Assembly (NCBI GenBank): GCA_002633005.1
Contig: NMRA01000015.1
Coordinates: forward strand, 1,663,671-1,727,670
Reading direction: 5' to 3'
Length of the DNA stretch: 64,000 bases
Origin: Phoronis australis
Taxonomy: Eukaryota; Phoronida; Phoronidae
Shown here: in pieces, positions 12,399-24,756 of the stretch
Layout: each line of letters starts with the position of its first letter
Position numbering within the stretch: the first letter of the stretch is position 1
Made by a program: the position numbers and the translations under genes
Notes under the pieces: generated by a model
The model's database searches: none
Told to the model about the DNA's origin: nothing
Seen by the model: the letters and a program-made list of their open reading frames with translations, nothing else

Positions 12399-13148
12399 AT
12401 GGCGACACCCGTGACTGACGGCCTGCCGGACAACCACGTAGAGTTGTTTGTTAAAGCTGGCAAAGACGGAGAGAGTTATGGAGCCTGTCCATTTTGCCAG
12501 CGCATCTTCATGATTCTGCTGATAAAGGCGAACGTTGGTCAGCTGACATTCACTGTGACGACAGTCAATATGTCCAAACCACCAGAGGAGTTCAAGAAGT
12601 TGTCTAGTCGTATCCCCGTTCTCATTCACGACGAGAAAGTCATTGCTGACAATGATGAGATTGTACACTATATTGACAAACACTTCCCTAGGCCTTCTCT
12701 CTCTGTTGACAATAAGAAGGCAGTGGAGTGCTGCTTGCAAGTTTTCTCAAAGTTTTCATTCTACATCAAAGACGTGACGCACTCAACCAGCCATCTCGAA
12801 ATGGAGTTGAAGAACATTGACGACCATCTGCAGTCGGTAGGCACCAAGTATTTGTGCGGCGATGACCTCACTCACTTGGACTGCCTCATGCTACCCAAAC
12901 TTCAACACATCCGAGTGGCTGCCAAGGCTTTCAAGAATTTTGATATTCCCAAGCAATACACAGCACTGTGGACTTACCTAGCACATGCCTATGAAAATGA
13001 CGTATTCCGTAACACGTGTCCCTCCGATCAGGAGATTGTCTACCATTGGTCCAGCAAGCAAGAGACTGCACAGCTGCCAAAGAACATGGAGAACTTTTAC
13101 TTGTCTGATTCTCATACATATTCATTCGATGTGCCCCTACAGCTGTAG
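12399..13148 (+). CDS. Chloride intracellular channel (CLIC) family protein, intronless
   Basis: A complete 249-aa single-exon frame. The ATG at 12399 sits right after an acceptor-like CTCCAG and has a good context (CCAG-ATG-G); the frame can open further upstream only through a non-ATG codon. The N-terminal thioredoxin-like domain (about residues 14-100) has the CLIC active-site block 'CPFCQRIFMILLIKA' (CPFC at 30-33), then 'VTTVNM', and 'RIPVLIHDE' in place of the family's PFL(L/V) loop. The all-helical C-terminal domain has 'FSKFSFYIKD', 'LTHLDCLMLPKL' and 'NTCPSDQEI', all in family order. Its length (249 aa) is close to vertebrate CLICs (about 240-250). CLICs are soluble GST-fold proteins that can associate with membranes and have glutaredoxin-like activity. 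The dithiol CPFC resembles CLIC2 rather than the CPFS of CLIC1. Vertebrate CLIC genes have several introns, so the single exon suggests retroposition or intron loss (inference). A possible AATAAA lies near 13427. Confidence 0.93.
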   Translation: MATPVTDGLPDNHVELFVKAGKDGESYGACPFCQRIFMILLIKANVGQLTFTVTTVNMSKPPEEFKKLSSRIPVLIHDEKVIADNDEIVHYIDKHFPRPSLSVDNKKAVECCLQVFSKFSFYIKDVTHSTSHLEMELKNIDDHLQSVGTKYLCGDDLTHLDCLMLPKLQHIRVAAKAFKNFDIPKQYTALWTYLAHAYENDVFRNTCPSDQEIVYHWSSKQETAQLPKNMENFYLSDSHTYSFDVPLQL

Positions 13149-14069
13149 ACTTCTTGCTTGAGATATGATATGACCCCGTGTATGGATTGTGCTTATTCAA
13201 GTTATCAAATTTGGTTACTGTCTAATGCATACAGCAAAATGTCACCACTTAAAGACACAATATGGCATAGATGTGAAATCTTGTCTTTTCCTTAGACATA
13301 AACATCATTTTGTAAAGTTTTCATTATCTCGATCTACAATTAAAGTAATCAGCCATTGAGAAATGGGAAAAGGACAGTTTTGGCAATTATTTAAGTATGA
13401 AATAGTGAAAAATGACCATAGCACCATAATAAATGCTTAATCATCAGACAATGTTTTGTGAAAGTGTGGACCTTCACAACAATGTTAGAACCCTTTGAAA
13501 AGTGACAAAATGGGAATTATTTTTGTTGGAAATAGGATATTTCACTTCACTGAAAACATTCTGGTAACTATTATAGTGTGCTGGTATTTAGATTTTACTG
13601 GAATGTCAAGTATTGACTGTAATATTCAACAGGAACACTGTTTCCTAAGCATGCTCAGATATTGGTAGTTTAACCCAGTGATAACATGTTAAAGGGATAG
13701 TATCGGTTTTACAGCCGATTTCAATATATGCTTAAAATACTCTGCCATTTACCAAGTGGATTTATTTCAGCGGTAGAGTGTTAAGCTGCGATTGCAGAGG
13801 CAACTATTTGATTCCGCGCTGCTGCTCATGTCAGAAAAGTTTTATTTCTTGTTCGTAATGTTCCTTTAAGTTAACGACGTGCAATCTTTTGTTTGTGCAA
13901 TACATACCCGGCTTCAAATGGTGCCCTTTTGTGAGTTTGTAGCCCCATGTTTTGACCTTTATAGTTCATAGTATTGTGCGCCTGGCTTGTTTCTGGTGTT
14001 CTTAAAGTGTTAGTTGCGATGATTGTGCTTTTTAGGATCTGTTGATTTGTATTCATAGCAAAAAGCATA
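13149..14069. other. CLIC 3' UTR and intergenic DNA
   Basis: The first few hundred bases are probably the CLIC 3' UTR. 'ATAATAAATGC' near 13427 is a candidate poly(A) signal. Nothing else is recognised before the short tandem array at 14070. Confidence 0.4.
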
Positions 14070-14222
14070 CCTGCGTGTTCATGTCATATAGTGCTATGTA
14101 TCAGCACACCTGTGTGTTCATGTCATGTAGTGCTATGTATCAGCTTACCTGTGTGTTCATGTCATGTAGTGCTATGTATCAGCATACCTGCATGTTCATG
14201 TCATGTAGTGCTATATATCATA
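14070..14222 (+). repeat. 39-bp tandem repeat, about 4 copies
   Basis: Four near-identical units of about 39 bp, each containing TGTTCATGTCATGTAGTGCTATGTATCAGC or a close variant. Because 39 is a multiple of three, an open frame through it gives a repeated 13-residue peptide. There is no support for its expression. Confidence 0.9.
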
Positions 14223-15573
14223 GTGAAACTGAGGAATTACCAGTATGGTAACGTTTGATCAATACAAAATGTTTCTTCTTAAGGTTTAGACAATCAGTTA
14301 TTGATTGGTGTTCCAATGTTAATCATTGCTAAGAGTATTTAGGTTAATACATAGATTTATTTTATATGCAGCATTATTGCATGTTTTGCACAGTATAGGA
14401 ATCGGCCAATCGATATAGAAATCTTGACAGGAATGACGGCGGAATGACTTACAAAACTGAATTCTAAATGTAACTGGTTTGATCCTGAATTGTGAAGGAA
14501 TAAAATACCAAAAGGTATAAATAGTGATTTCTTTGCCTAAATGCCAAAACAAATTATTTGATCTTGTGAATTTTTTACTGGTGTGGCGGGATGGGCTCTT
14601 GCCCGTTAGCGCGAGTCACTATTCATATTCTGATGTCCATTGTGATGTCTACTTGAAGCTATTTGTTGGCTAGTCATTGATAGGCAAATGTCCATGCGTG
14701 TTTTCTGGAGACCTCTTGGTTTGAGGCAGTCTTGAATCGGAGTTTGTGAAGTGTGGCTGTATCGTCCAATATATGATTGAACTGCAGTTGCTGGTCTTAT
14801 TATATTTATTTGTGAATATGAAAACCCGTGGCACCAGTTTTCTTGAATGTTTGGTTGATGTTTGTTGCTTCTGAGTTCAATTCCTCACCTAGTGAGGTCA
14901 TGTTGAGACAGGCAAGTAAAAATCTATTTTGTCAAAATTTCTTTACTAGAATAAAGACTTATTAGCATGCATGGTTTGCACTTAAAACAACTTTTTTCAA
15001 AGTACCCAGCCTTAATACACGAATCAGCCGTTGGAAAATGGAAAAACTATTCAATTTTGTCTATTATTTTTGATGAAATAAGTGAAGAATTATTGTTCAA
15101 CCCGTTTCAGTTATGTCACTTTTAGGTAAAGTGTGTTTTTAAACCTGCCGTTCCTTGAGTTGATCTGTTACCTAATCTCTGCAGAGCTCTAACATGACCA
15201 TTGGTCTTGTTCCTTGACAACATTAGAGCAGTTGTTGCATTGTTCACTTTGTGTTGCAGGTAGACTGTGTTTGTGTGCCCGATTGAATGATCTGATTAAA
15301 AAGTATGAAAACGTCATGAGTTGTCATTTTATTTTACCTAATGCAATATAGCTTTCACACAAATTGTAACAGATGAGTTACACATATAACACAAATAGCA
15401 AAATGGAAACATATATACCTATAGATTGGGGCAAATAGACTGCAGTGGAATGAATTGGGCTGCAGCTAGGATGTGGAAAAATAGCTACAATCATAAATGA
15501 GGCGTGGTTCAAAAGGTTAGGATGTCCTTGAAAATTTTCTTTGTTTTCCTCACTTTCCCATCAATTCTTCGAG
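14223..15573. other. CLIC-TAF10 intergenic region and likely TAF10 promoter
   Basis: No coding sequence seen. The last 100-200 bases probably contain the TAF10 promoter and 5' UTR if the proposed first exon is right. No TATA box is evident next to it. Confidence 0.4.
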
Positions 15574-15589
15574 ATGGACGGATTTGTTG
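15574..15589 (+). CDS. TAF10: TAF10 exon 1 (tentative, 16 coding bases)
   Basis: ATG-GAC-GGA-TTT-GTT-G followed by GTAGGT encodes M-D-G-F-V and leaves one base. That is the phase needed by the acceptor at 16461 (G + GG AGT GGC). The start context is strong (G at -3, G at +4). It is the best candidate found for a first exon, but such a short match can arise by chance. Confidence 0.45.
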
Positions 15590-18500
15590 GTAGGTAGGTA
15601 GAATATTTCATTTTGTATTTTGTCACATGTCTGTTGTGTAAGAAATCAGTCATGTTGCAAAAATATATTTTTTAAATTAAAAGCATCTTGGCTAATTGTA
15701 TAATTTACGATAGTTATCCTGAGGGAAGCAATTTACTGAATTTCAACTTCAGCCTTATCAAACAAATGGAATAAGGATTGATGTCGTGTGGGAAAATTTG
15801 TTCTCTTGTATTTTTGGCTAGATCATATGCTGTATGACGATGAAATCTGTCACTGTGGCCGTTACTTGGCCAATTTGGTGATTAAATATCAACTAGTGTC
15901 ACAATTCCTACAAGATCTAATGAAATAGAATTTGACCATTTGTTGCAATAATCTTTGGTCCTTAGGTTTTGCTGAAGGGATTGCATACTGTCCACGCAGA
16001 CATAGGTCATCTGAAACACCTGTGGTCTGGTAATGAAGTCAGTGGGCTGTTGGTCAAGGGAAAGTAGTTCCTAACCGCAATGGTACACTCTCATTTCCTG
16101 TATAGGCTCTTGTACCAGCGACTCCTCAAGTTGAGAAACTCTTATCTCTGTTACCAAATTGAAATTTCGTAACAGATGATAAAATTTGCTTTAGGACATT
16201 TGGTTTATATAAATACACCTTGTAATTGCTTTGCTTTGTTATGTCTGTTAGCCTGGAAAGCCCAAGGTTAGAAAAACAAATCTTTGATAAGTATTGAGCT
16301 CCTTGGATTATGCAGTGGATACTCATCCATTTAAGTGTAAGAATAACTACCATAGTACATCTTGCAAACATTTAAGGCTTGCCAGCACGCCATCTGTTGG
16401 TCACATCACGTGACCTAATGAATATTCATATACATCATTCTTCTTCCTCTGTGTTTGCAGGGAGTGGCGATGCCAAGCCCCCTGTCTCTTCAGAGAAGCC
16501 TTCTGGACAGTCACTGTGCGACTTCACCATGCAGTTGGAGGAGTATACACCTACTGTAAGTTACATCTAGCTGGTCTGTCAGAAGTCAACATGTCGTCTT
16601 CTCTCACCAGGATGTAATCTTCTAACGCACACTCAACTCAGAGTGAGACTGGAAACTAACCAATAATGTTGCATGATTTAAGTAGAGATTTTTAGCCATA
16701 ACATGTCATGCGATTGATCAGTTTTTGAGTTGAGTTTCGAATGAAGAGATTAAACTCCTGGGCTTGATGTTAAATCATTTTACTTGAAATCGAACTCAAA
16801 GATATCTTCTTTTCTACTTGAATAGTAACTCAAAACATGCTTGAGTACATTGTGGTTTACGCCGATAAGAGTCTAGTAAGTCCAAATTATCATTTGAGTA
16901 GAAACTGGAGATATTGAGCTCAGAATTAAACTTATAACTTTAATGCAAAGTAGGATTACAAAATCATCTGTGTAAACCATAATTATGGACAATTATCCCG
17001 AGTTCAATTTCAAGTAAAAAGCTTACACTGCAGGCCCTGGTTTATTTGTGTTTAGGCCGCAAAAATCAATAAATTGGTGAAATGCCATTCACAAAGCCAC
17101 GGGCCCTCTGAAACGAATGTCTTCAATTTGAATGATGTACTTCTGTGGGAAATGTGAGCAAATGTCTTAAACTTGTAATTTAAAGTATTGGGTACTAGAT
17201 TTGTTGACCATGAAAGATTGTAAACTAACCGTAAACTCGTGGGTTAACAACCTGTGCGCTTAAGGGAAGACGGGGATGGGTGATCAAACTGCATGGGCAT
17301 TAACCCATGAGTTTACGGTAAAAGTTGTTAATTGCATATTTTAAATTTTTCTATTGGACATTTCCAAATCCCCCAGCTCTATGTTCAAAGTGCATTGATC
17401 TGAGAGACTTTTGATTTTGTTCAGTTTCTGGACGTCAAATTTAGAATTCAATTGGGGAATGTCACTTGTAAGAATACGTGCGTTTACAGTTTTTTAGTAA
17501 ATAAATTTAAATTTTGAATTACTCTTTCAGATACCAGATGCAGTGACAAGTTACTATCTCAACAGGGCGGGGTTTGAGGCGAGCGACCCCAGAATGTAAG
17601 AGACAGGTGTCCATATGTAATGCAGAATTAATGCTCGATTTGTGTTGATGGTCTTGTTATGAGTTTGGAGCAGTCTCCTCTTCTCAACTCTTAACTTGTC
17701 CACGTGATTACACTGGGTAACCCATTTAGTGATAATTACCCGAGTAAAGTAGAGTAATTACTGGACATTAAGCTCTACTGTCACAGTGCAGACAGTACTC
17801 AGTCAGTGGCATTACTGAATAATTCCCTGTGTGGCCTTGTTGATTACAGATCCTGTTTCTGTAGGCTTTCACCAGTGCAGAACCCCCGGAGTTTCATTAA
17901 TTTGAAAGATACTACTAAATTGCTACTCTGTAGGTGTTTTACTGTCATCTTGTCCAAGTTCTTAATTGTGAAGTATTTTGTCATTAACTTCTGTGGCCAT
18001 TTTGTCCATTCATCTCTAGAAAAAAATACATTTAAAATTTCTACTTAAAGATGTCATGCTGTAATAGTTATTGCTTTTCAGTGTTCCACTTTATGAAACT
18101 ATTTAAATCTTAACTTAGAAGGAAACAACAATGCTGTCATTCTATCACGTCATGCTGTACTTGTTGAACAGTGCTGCTGACGTCATGCCAACAATCGAGC
18201 TCGAGACTTTCATTTAATGGAGCCCGGATTTGTGTTAAAATTTGTTTTGTGAACTTTTAGTGAAATGAAGAGGGAAGAATGTCCACTAAGTTCTGATGAT
18301 GTCATTGGTTCTTTCAGTGTAAGACTAGTGTCTCTGTCTGCACAGAAGTTCATATCAGATATAGCCAACGATGCCAAGAAACACTGTGAAATGAGAGTGT
18401 CTGGTCAAAGTGCAAAAAAGCAAGGAAAGGTATCGTGACATTTGAAACTTCTACTAAAGGCAGTTGGGCTTTTCTCAGTTCTCAGTACATTTAAGATTTA

Positions 18501-18966
18501 AATGGCTATTTTTTTCAGTAAGTTGACTGATCAATAGAGCAGAGATCGAACTAACGTGAAATATCAAAACTTTGACAAGCTACTAACCTTTGTGAATTGA
18601 AAATCGTATTGTTACAAACAAACCTGCACGGGGAAATTATTTCGAAAAGGAACACAGAGCTTTTTTCCCATTTCAGATTTCTGTTGAGAAGTGATAAAAT
18701 AGAATTTTACTATTCCACCAAATTGCATTCTAATTTGAAGACGGGAGCTTTACTGCCTTTGTATTACGTATACATACATACATTGAGTGGTTTAATGGAT
18801 GTCATGCATTGTATATGTAAGGTGTCATACATTTCTTATTAATTTTTAATAAATTTTTTTGTAATTTGTTTGACAGGACAAGAAGATCACACTCACAACA
18901 GAAGATCTAATCCCTGTTCTCTCGGAGTATGGAGTGAATGTTAAGAAGCCGCACTACTTTACGTAG
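15574..18966 (+). CDS. TAF10: TAF10, TFIID/SAGA subunit, spliced gene
   Basis: TAF10 is a histone-fold protein shared by general transcription factor TFIID and the SAGA coactivator. The coding exons are 15574-15589 (tentative), 16461-16555, 17531-17595, 18318-18429 and 18877-18966. All introns are GT-AG and the phases match (1, 0, 2, 0). The joined frame is 378 nt (125 aa). The core has 'MQLEEYTPT', then '[20 protein letters not shown]', then '[18 protein letters not shown]', ending '[15 protein letters not shown]', which is the near-invariant TAF10 C-terminus. The linker 'GQSAKKQGK' sits where animal TAF10 has a variable basic loop. The N-terminal tail is much shorter than the long low-complexity tail of human TAF10. 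Poly(A) signals (AATAAATAAA) follow near 19230. Exons 2-5 are secure; the first is inferred from ATG context and phase. Confidence 0.93.
16461..16555 (+). CDS. TAF10: TAF10 exon 2
   Basis: The acceptor is GTGTTTGCAG and the donor GTAAGT. The exon encodes '[18 protein letters not shown]' followed by '[13 protein letters not shown]', the block just before the TAF10 histone fold. Confidence 0.93.
16752..17043. mobile_element. TIR element in TAF10 intron 2
   Basis: Inverted repeats of about 45 bp with mismatches: the left has CCTGGGCTTGATGT and then TTTTACTTGAAATCGAACTC; the right has the inverse GAGTTCAATTTCAAGTAAAA and then ACACTGCAGGCCCTGG. The interior is non-coding. Exact ends and target duplication are unclear. 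Confidence 0.6.
17229..17318. mobile_element. 90-bp mini TIR element with TAA target duplication
   Basis: The ends are CCGTAAACTCGTGGGTTAA and its inverse TTAACCCATGAGTTTACGG, with one mismatch in 19. It is flanked on both sides by TAA (17226-17228 and 17319-17321). TAA/TTA three-base duplications are typical of PIF/Harbinger-type insertions. It lies in TAF10 intron 2. Confidence 0.75.
17531..17595 (+). CDS. TAF10: TAF10 exon 3
   Basis: The acceptor is CTCTTTCAG and the donor GTAAGA. The exon encodes '[20 protein letters not shown]', the first histone-fold helix region, and ends two bases into an isoleucine codon. Confidence 0.96.
18318..18429 (+). CDS. TAF10: TAF10 exon 4
   Basis: The acceptor is TTCTTTCAG and the donor GTATCG. 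The exon encodes '[20 protein letters not shown]' and then the basic linker ending 'SAKKQGK'. This is the long central helix of the histone fold. Confidence 0.96.
18877..18966 (+). CDS. TAF10: TAF10 exon 5 (last)
   Basis: The acceptor is TTTGACAG and the stop is TAG at 18964-18966. The exon encodes '[19 protein letters not shown]' and then '[10 protein letters not shown]', identical to the terminal residues of animal TAF10. Confidence 0.97.
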   Translation, partial: DKKITLTTEDLIPVLSEYGVNVKKPHYFT

Positions 18967-19260
18967 CACAAGTGTTGAATAGTCTGATAATACATCACGT
19001 TTCCTACTGTGGTGTCTGTGGAACTGTGTCTGAAGAAGTGCACCATACTTTAGGTGCTAAAACTAACAAGCCTGAAGATATTGAGTGGATTCTTTTTGAG
19101 TCCAAATGTGAGAGACGTCAGTGATCCATCTTTAGCCATTGTTATGAAGAGACTTAACAGTTGCTTACAGGTGATTTATGATGTAAATAGTGTTTTAGGG
19201 TAATACCATTGTAAAAAAAGACAATTAAAAATAAATAAAATTTTATTGCAATTTTACATG
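18967..19260 (+). other. TAF10 3' UTR with poly(A) signals
   Basis: Overlapping AATAAA hexamers (AAATAAATAAAATTTT near 19230-19244) lie about 265 bp after the TAF10 stop, so the transcript probably ends near 19250-19260. Confidence 0.6.
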
Positions 19261-22200
19261 TTTCAAGGTTAACACAAGAAAACTTTTCCACACTATACAT
19301 TGTAAGTTTAAAGCACCGGTCTTCGGCCAAAAAGATTTAGACCGCCTTGATGGAGTGACATGCAAACTTACTGGAACTAGTTTTGAGCAGTAATGAACCA
19401 TTTCTCAAGCTCAGGAATCACTTGGCATCACAGGAAGGAACAAGCTGAACCACTTTTATAGATGTAAGTGGTTCAAGTCAAAAGTTAGTATTTTTGATGG
19501 AAGGCCGGTGCACAGCATCTTAATAAGAAGTAGAGTAAAATCAAACCATTTCAGAAAATAATAATTGCCAAAATTGCTATTTTTTCATTTTCAAAGGTTT
19601 TTAAAATCTATGGAATGCCCACAAGTTCTGAAAACATTGTCTGCGGGTAATCGAACTTTAAATGATGAAAACATTTGTTTAGTTCTACTTATCTCGTGAA
19701 AAAAATCCTTGTCGGCCATGTTGAGGTTTTACTGAAATAAATATAAATGAGGGTGCATTGTGACCAAATTCTAAAGAAAATAAAACCTAGACAACGTAGG
19801 ACCAATAATAGTACCGAACAAGACATGGTTGTGTATGATGGTTAGGTTCAAATTATGCAATGATCAGAGATAGATTGTCAACTAAACTGTAGAGCAATCC
19901 AACACTAGCACTGAAGGTCAAGGTCAAGCTATAGGAATGCTCTTCAAATGAGGAAGATGGAGCCAAAGATGCACAGGATGGATTGATAGGACAGACGTTG
20001 TTGAGAAAGTAATGTCTCCGTAGGACTGATTAGCTTAACTTCCAAACTCATGAGAAATATCGACTTCTAAAGTGGAGATCATTAGCATTACTATGCAATG
20101 AAGTTGAATGATTGTGATTTTTTGTTTACCTTGTAGTGTTGAATGTTAAGAGCACTGTGGCAGTGTTTGTCACGAGACATGACAATTATATAACACGACA
20201 AATAGCAAATGTAATAATGACCATGAGGAAAAGAAATGTTCTTAAATGAAAAATTGTCCTTCCCATCACAGCTCTGTCCTCATTTTTGAGTGTGTCCTTA
20301 CCGAAGGTCTGTCCTTCACATATTAAGGTCTATCCTTTCCATCCAAGATCTCCGTTTGCAATTCGCGACTAAGCCTGAATAGAACGTTTTGACAAAATTT
20401 TTATGAGAGCATTTGCTGGAAAGGAATACCGTCACAGCTTAGAGAGGGATACGGGGCAAAGAACACTCGAGGCCCTCTGGTGGTTATGCTGTCAATTCAC
20501 ACACACACATATCATGTAATCACCTTTCGATGACATATTTTGCAACAACTACAGAAGTTCTTGTTTACATGCACACATTGTTTTCTATAAGGCACCCTTT
20601 ATTAGTAACAAAATTTTTTTTTTCAATTTAAAAATTGACTAGAATATTAATCTACAATATGAAGATAACTGTTGATGGGCTGAAGTCTAAATACAATTTG
20701 TCTAACTTGCACAAGTTCAGTTGTTAAAATAATCTTTAGTTGACCAGGCACATATTGCACAATTGATAACAGTGCAGATAAACCATCCAGTAACTGAACT
20801 ACAAATAAACATTCATCATGAACTACCATCTTTACAATGGTAATCTGGTTGCAGTAAACAAGTCTACATTTGTGCGTAAATACAGCTGATTTACTTTCTA
20901 CAGATCCCAAACACCAAGTAAATGCAAAAAAATGTACACAAAGTAAAAACAAATGTTTTGTAAAAATCAAGTTTATCACAACAGAATGTCCAATACTTCT
21001 TGAGTGTTCTACGTTCCCCTATGTTGAAAGATACGGTGAGAAAGACTCTTAAATTACGGACAAGAACAAAATTGTTAAAAAAACTTCCCATCTGAAAATA
21101 CATTGTTGCAAATGTTCAAACGTTGAATAGACTTGAGATTTTGACAAAATGTGTTCACATATACTACACAACGACTGGGTACTTATTAAGTATTCATGGT
21201 ATTATGGGATGCCTTCCATGGACGTATGAAACTCTTGAAAATGCAAGAATAGGGAAGTCCTCGAGAGATATCACCCATTCCTAGCACAGCATGTGATCAC
21301 ACTAGCTTCATTCGCAACAGTCTTGCATCTATGGAATGGTTTACCCATTTTCTAGAAATAAGGATGATCGCAACAGTAACATCCAATATTTCCGTTGAAC
21401 TTTTGCGGTAGTCAGCAGACGTAAATATCTCCAGTAAAACGAGTGAACGTTAAATGACAACTTTTTAGTGAGAAAGCTCAATTCCTAAGTGAATATCTAG
21501 ACAACCCAAACTGGTTAAAGCACTGTTAGCTTACAACTTGGCATGGGTCTCTTTAAAACTTGCCTGTTAACTTGCAACTCAGCATGCGTCTCATTAAAAC
21601 TTGTGATTACTGCACTCTTAAAATATTGCTTCCCTCTGTCTTACTCTCAGTAATATTTACAACCGAAAAAAATAATTCTTTGGTCAGATTTCCAATAAAA
21701 TAGTCATGCAAGAGGGGAAACAAACCTGATTTTAATTAACACCTAAAAATAAACAATGGAATATTGAAATAAACTGTCAAAAAAACTCTGACCAGAAAAA
21801 CTTTATGCTCAGTGAATTAGCAGAAATGCATGGCGCATAACAGACAAGAAACTAAAAAGACATAATTATTTTAAGCGTATGTTTGCAAAATAAACGACCT
21901 TTCACGGATAGCGTGAAACATCATGTTCACAATGGACTGTGGTATAGCAGTCATTCTCAGCAGGAGGAGGTACAAAATTTGTAGAAATCACTTTTCATAC
22001 TAATAGCAATTTCAAGTTCAGTTCATCATAAAAACAGGAGTAGACACTTTCTTGATTCTGATTAGATAACTCAAATCCTAAAACTCTAGCATTATCTAGG
22101 AGGGTAACCCATTGATTTTCGGTATTTGATAAAAGGTGCATGAGAGATGCATGAGAGAGAGGAAAATACAGTCTCGCGTACACAAACTTTGATGGCAATC

Positions 22201-23593
22201 GCAATGGCACTTGCTGATTTTTAAAATGACACAAACCCTAGAATAAAAGCTGGTGTGCATTTCACAGAGCATAAGTGTCTTTTGAGTTTGGCGAGCTCAA
22301 GCAAAATAAATGAAAGGCGAATGATTTGTGAGCGACCTCACCACCAGACATTCATTGACTAGCAAAATGATTGGTCGGCAAGACTGGAATGTTGGGATCG
22401 GAGAAAACTCACAGTTTCCATTCCATAAGTGAAGACTTCTCACCGCAAGTGTCTTCCATTATGGAAAGCGACCAAGAGCCCTTGCAGCTACTTTCGTAAA
22501 ATTGCAGGAAACTGGCATAACAACCAATCACAGATAGCTTTGCACATATTGTCTAAAGAATGTTCCAGCTTAACACACTCGGTGTACACAGATGACAAAG
22601 GTGAGCAAATGTCTGAACAGCTATGTTAAATGATAAATGAATGAAGCCCAGATTACAGGTAGAAAGTACACATCAATTGTTTTAGCAAATACAGTTTGGT
22701 AGGTGAACTTAAGGTGGTAATCTTTGCGTCAAGGAACAGTTGAGTTACGATAAGTCTTCACTTATGTCGCACAAAATAAGTTAAATAGTTACATTTTCCT
22801 GTCAAATCAATTGACACACTTTTTGTGTGTTGACGGGTGTGTGAAATCAACTGAGTAAGCAAGCATCGCCAACTGTACATGTGCGAATTCATTAAAATGT
22901 TACCTATGGGTTGCCAATGCGATCTATTTATCAGTAACTACGTTACGTTATCTTGATCCAAATTAAAAGTACTTTACCCCATTGACACACATCCAGGTTA
23001 TTCCAGTATGAGTGGATAAACTAAGTGGTGACTATACAATGTTCAGACCTTATTAACATGGTTGAAGAGCAGCGTATTACTAGGATTGATAACAGGGGTT
23101 TGCATTTGTATTTTCCAAAGTACAATTAGTTGATAGTGCACAATTTATGTGAGGCAAAAAAATCCCACCAAGTAGCGTTGTCTGCAAAATAAGTGAGGGA
23201 CAAAATATTTTTCCAAATAATATTTGATGTGTGAAATGACGTGACTGTGTGAAATAAGTGGAGAATTACTGTAACTAACACTACATGTAACACACTCGTC
23301 ATAAGTTACACGAACCCTAATCCGTACTTTGCACTTCAAGTGCAACTGGCTTAAGTAGTATGGAATATGATCAATCAATAAAAAATATATTGAATAAACC
23401 TAACATCGTCAAGATTCCAAAGCAGAACTAGCAGAAGCTTATAGTCTCTTTATTAACACCTGAGTTATGTTGATGTAAAATTAACATGATGGAAGACAGG
23501 CGGACTTTTGGTTAGCTAGAGGTGTATTGCGTAGTTGTAATTGTAACTGAAGATCAACAAGTGACTTTGATGGACATGTCGAAATATTTTAAA
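19261..23593. other. Intergenic region between TAF10 and NADK (convergent genes)
   Basis: No coding sequence or RNA gene recognised. The only internal structure noticed is a two-copy 41-bp tandem duplication at about 21526-21604 (GTTAGCTTACAACTTGGCATG / GTTAACTTGCAACTCAGCATG). A TTTATT at about 23451 (AATAAA on the - strand) could serve NADK transcripts that read through the adjacent transposon. Confidence 0.45.
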
Positions 23594-24720
23594 AAGAACA
23601 AGCGCAACGCGGAGCGTTGAAATGCGCCCACGAATGCATCGCAAATGGTGCGCTTTTAGGGTTATTTATTTGTGTCATAAAAATTTCATAGAAATCCGTC
23701 ACAGAACTTCAGAAAAACAAAGGAAAACAGAATAAAATGAAATTGCCACTAGGAGGCACACTGTTCATCGGATCCGCCTGAAAGTCGTCAATGGCTGTTG
23801 TTAGGTTCATATAAATACACTCACTTATGAAATTTATCTGTAGTGGGTTTAGGACATACAGCTATGTAAAAATAGACTCGAAAACACCAAAAAAGGCCAC
23901 TAGGCGGTGCGAAATACCTTGATTCCATTCGAAAACAGGAGGATAGTGTCATCTCACTAATAGATGCCCAGATTCAAAATTTTTTGAAAATCCATTGAGG
24001 ACTTTTGAAGATACCGAGGTGAACCTAAAACTAAAACCGCCATCAGGGGGCACACCAATAGTCAGATCCATTTGAAAATCGCCGTTGTTCGTTGTCAACA
24101 TCATATAAACACACTTGTTAAATTTAGTAAAGATCCTGCAAACAGTTTAGGAGATACGCCATAAGGGAAAAAAATGAAACTGCCACTAGGAGGCGCCACA
24201 GTAGTTGAAGTAATGAGAAAATCATCGTCAACCTCCTCCTTCATAGTAAGAACATATATGCCAATTTTCACAATCATGCTTAGAGCGGTTTGGTTGATAG
24301 AGGGGTGGACGCTAAAAAACAAAATCGAAAACAGTAAAAATGGCCACTAAGTGGTGCAAACTACGTCGAATCCATCCGAAAACACAAGGATACCGTTGTC
24401 TCACTAATAGATGTCTATATACCAAATCTATATACCAAATTTTGTGAAAATATGTTGAGGACCTTTGAAGATACAGAGGTAAACGTAAAAAACTAAAATT
24501 GCCACTGGGGGCACACTGGTAGTCGGATCTATCCGAAAGTATGCTCATGCTGTCCCATCCATAAAAGAAACACATGTGCAAACTTTCATGAACATACGTC
24601 AACCGGTTTTGGAGATAGAGCAGCAGACGCCGGACGGACGCTGGACGGACGCCAGATGGACGGACGGAGGTGACGGCATAATGCATCCACATATACATAT
24701 GTGGGCGCATAAAAATATGT
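23594..24720 (-). mobile_element. Repeat-unit element R3, reverse copy, next to the NADK stop
   Basis: It contains six diverged units of 143-161 bp. Anchors are the GCCACTAG-like words at 23745, 23896, 24039, 24182, 24343 and 24501. The units alternate between a 'GGCACAC...GGATCC' type and a 'GGTGC...TCGAAAACA' type. The right end has a GGACGGACG block and the small hairpin CACATATACATATGTGG. Related copies are at 9160-9570 and 58505-60970. There is no open frame. It ends 36 bp from the NADK stop codon. Confidence 0.8.
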
Positions 24721-24756
24721 TTACATACTCTACTCATTTATAACCAGACGCAGTGG

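Noticed and set aside
12342-12740. A 132-codon open frame on the - strand across the CLIC gene
   Set aside because: It is the antisense shadow of the well-supported CLIC frame and has no family resemblance.
14885-14905. GAGTTCAATTCCTC, resembling a tRNA/SINE B box
   Set aside because: No A box at the right distance and no cloverleaf.
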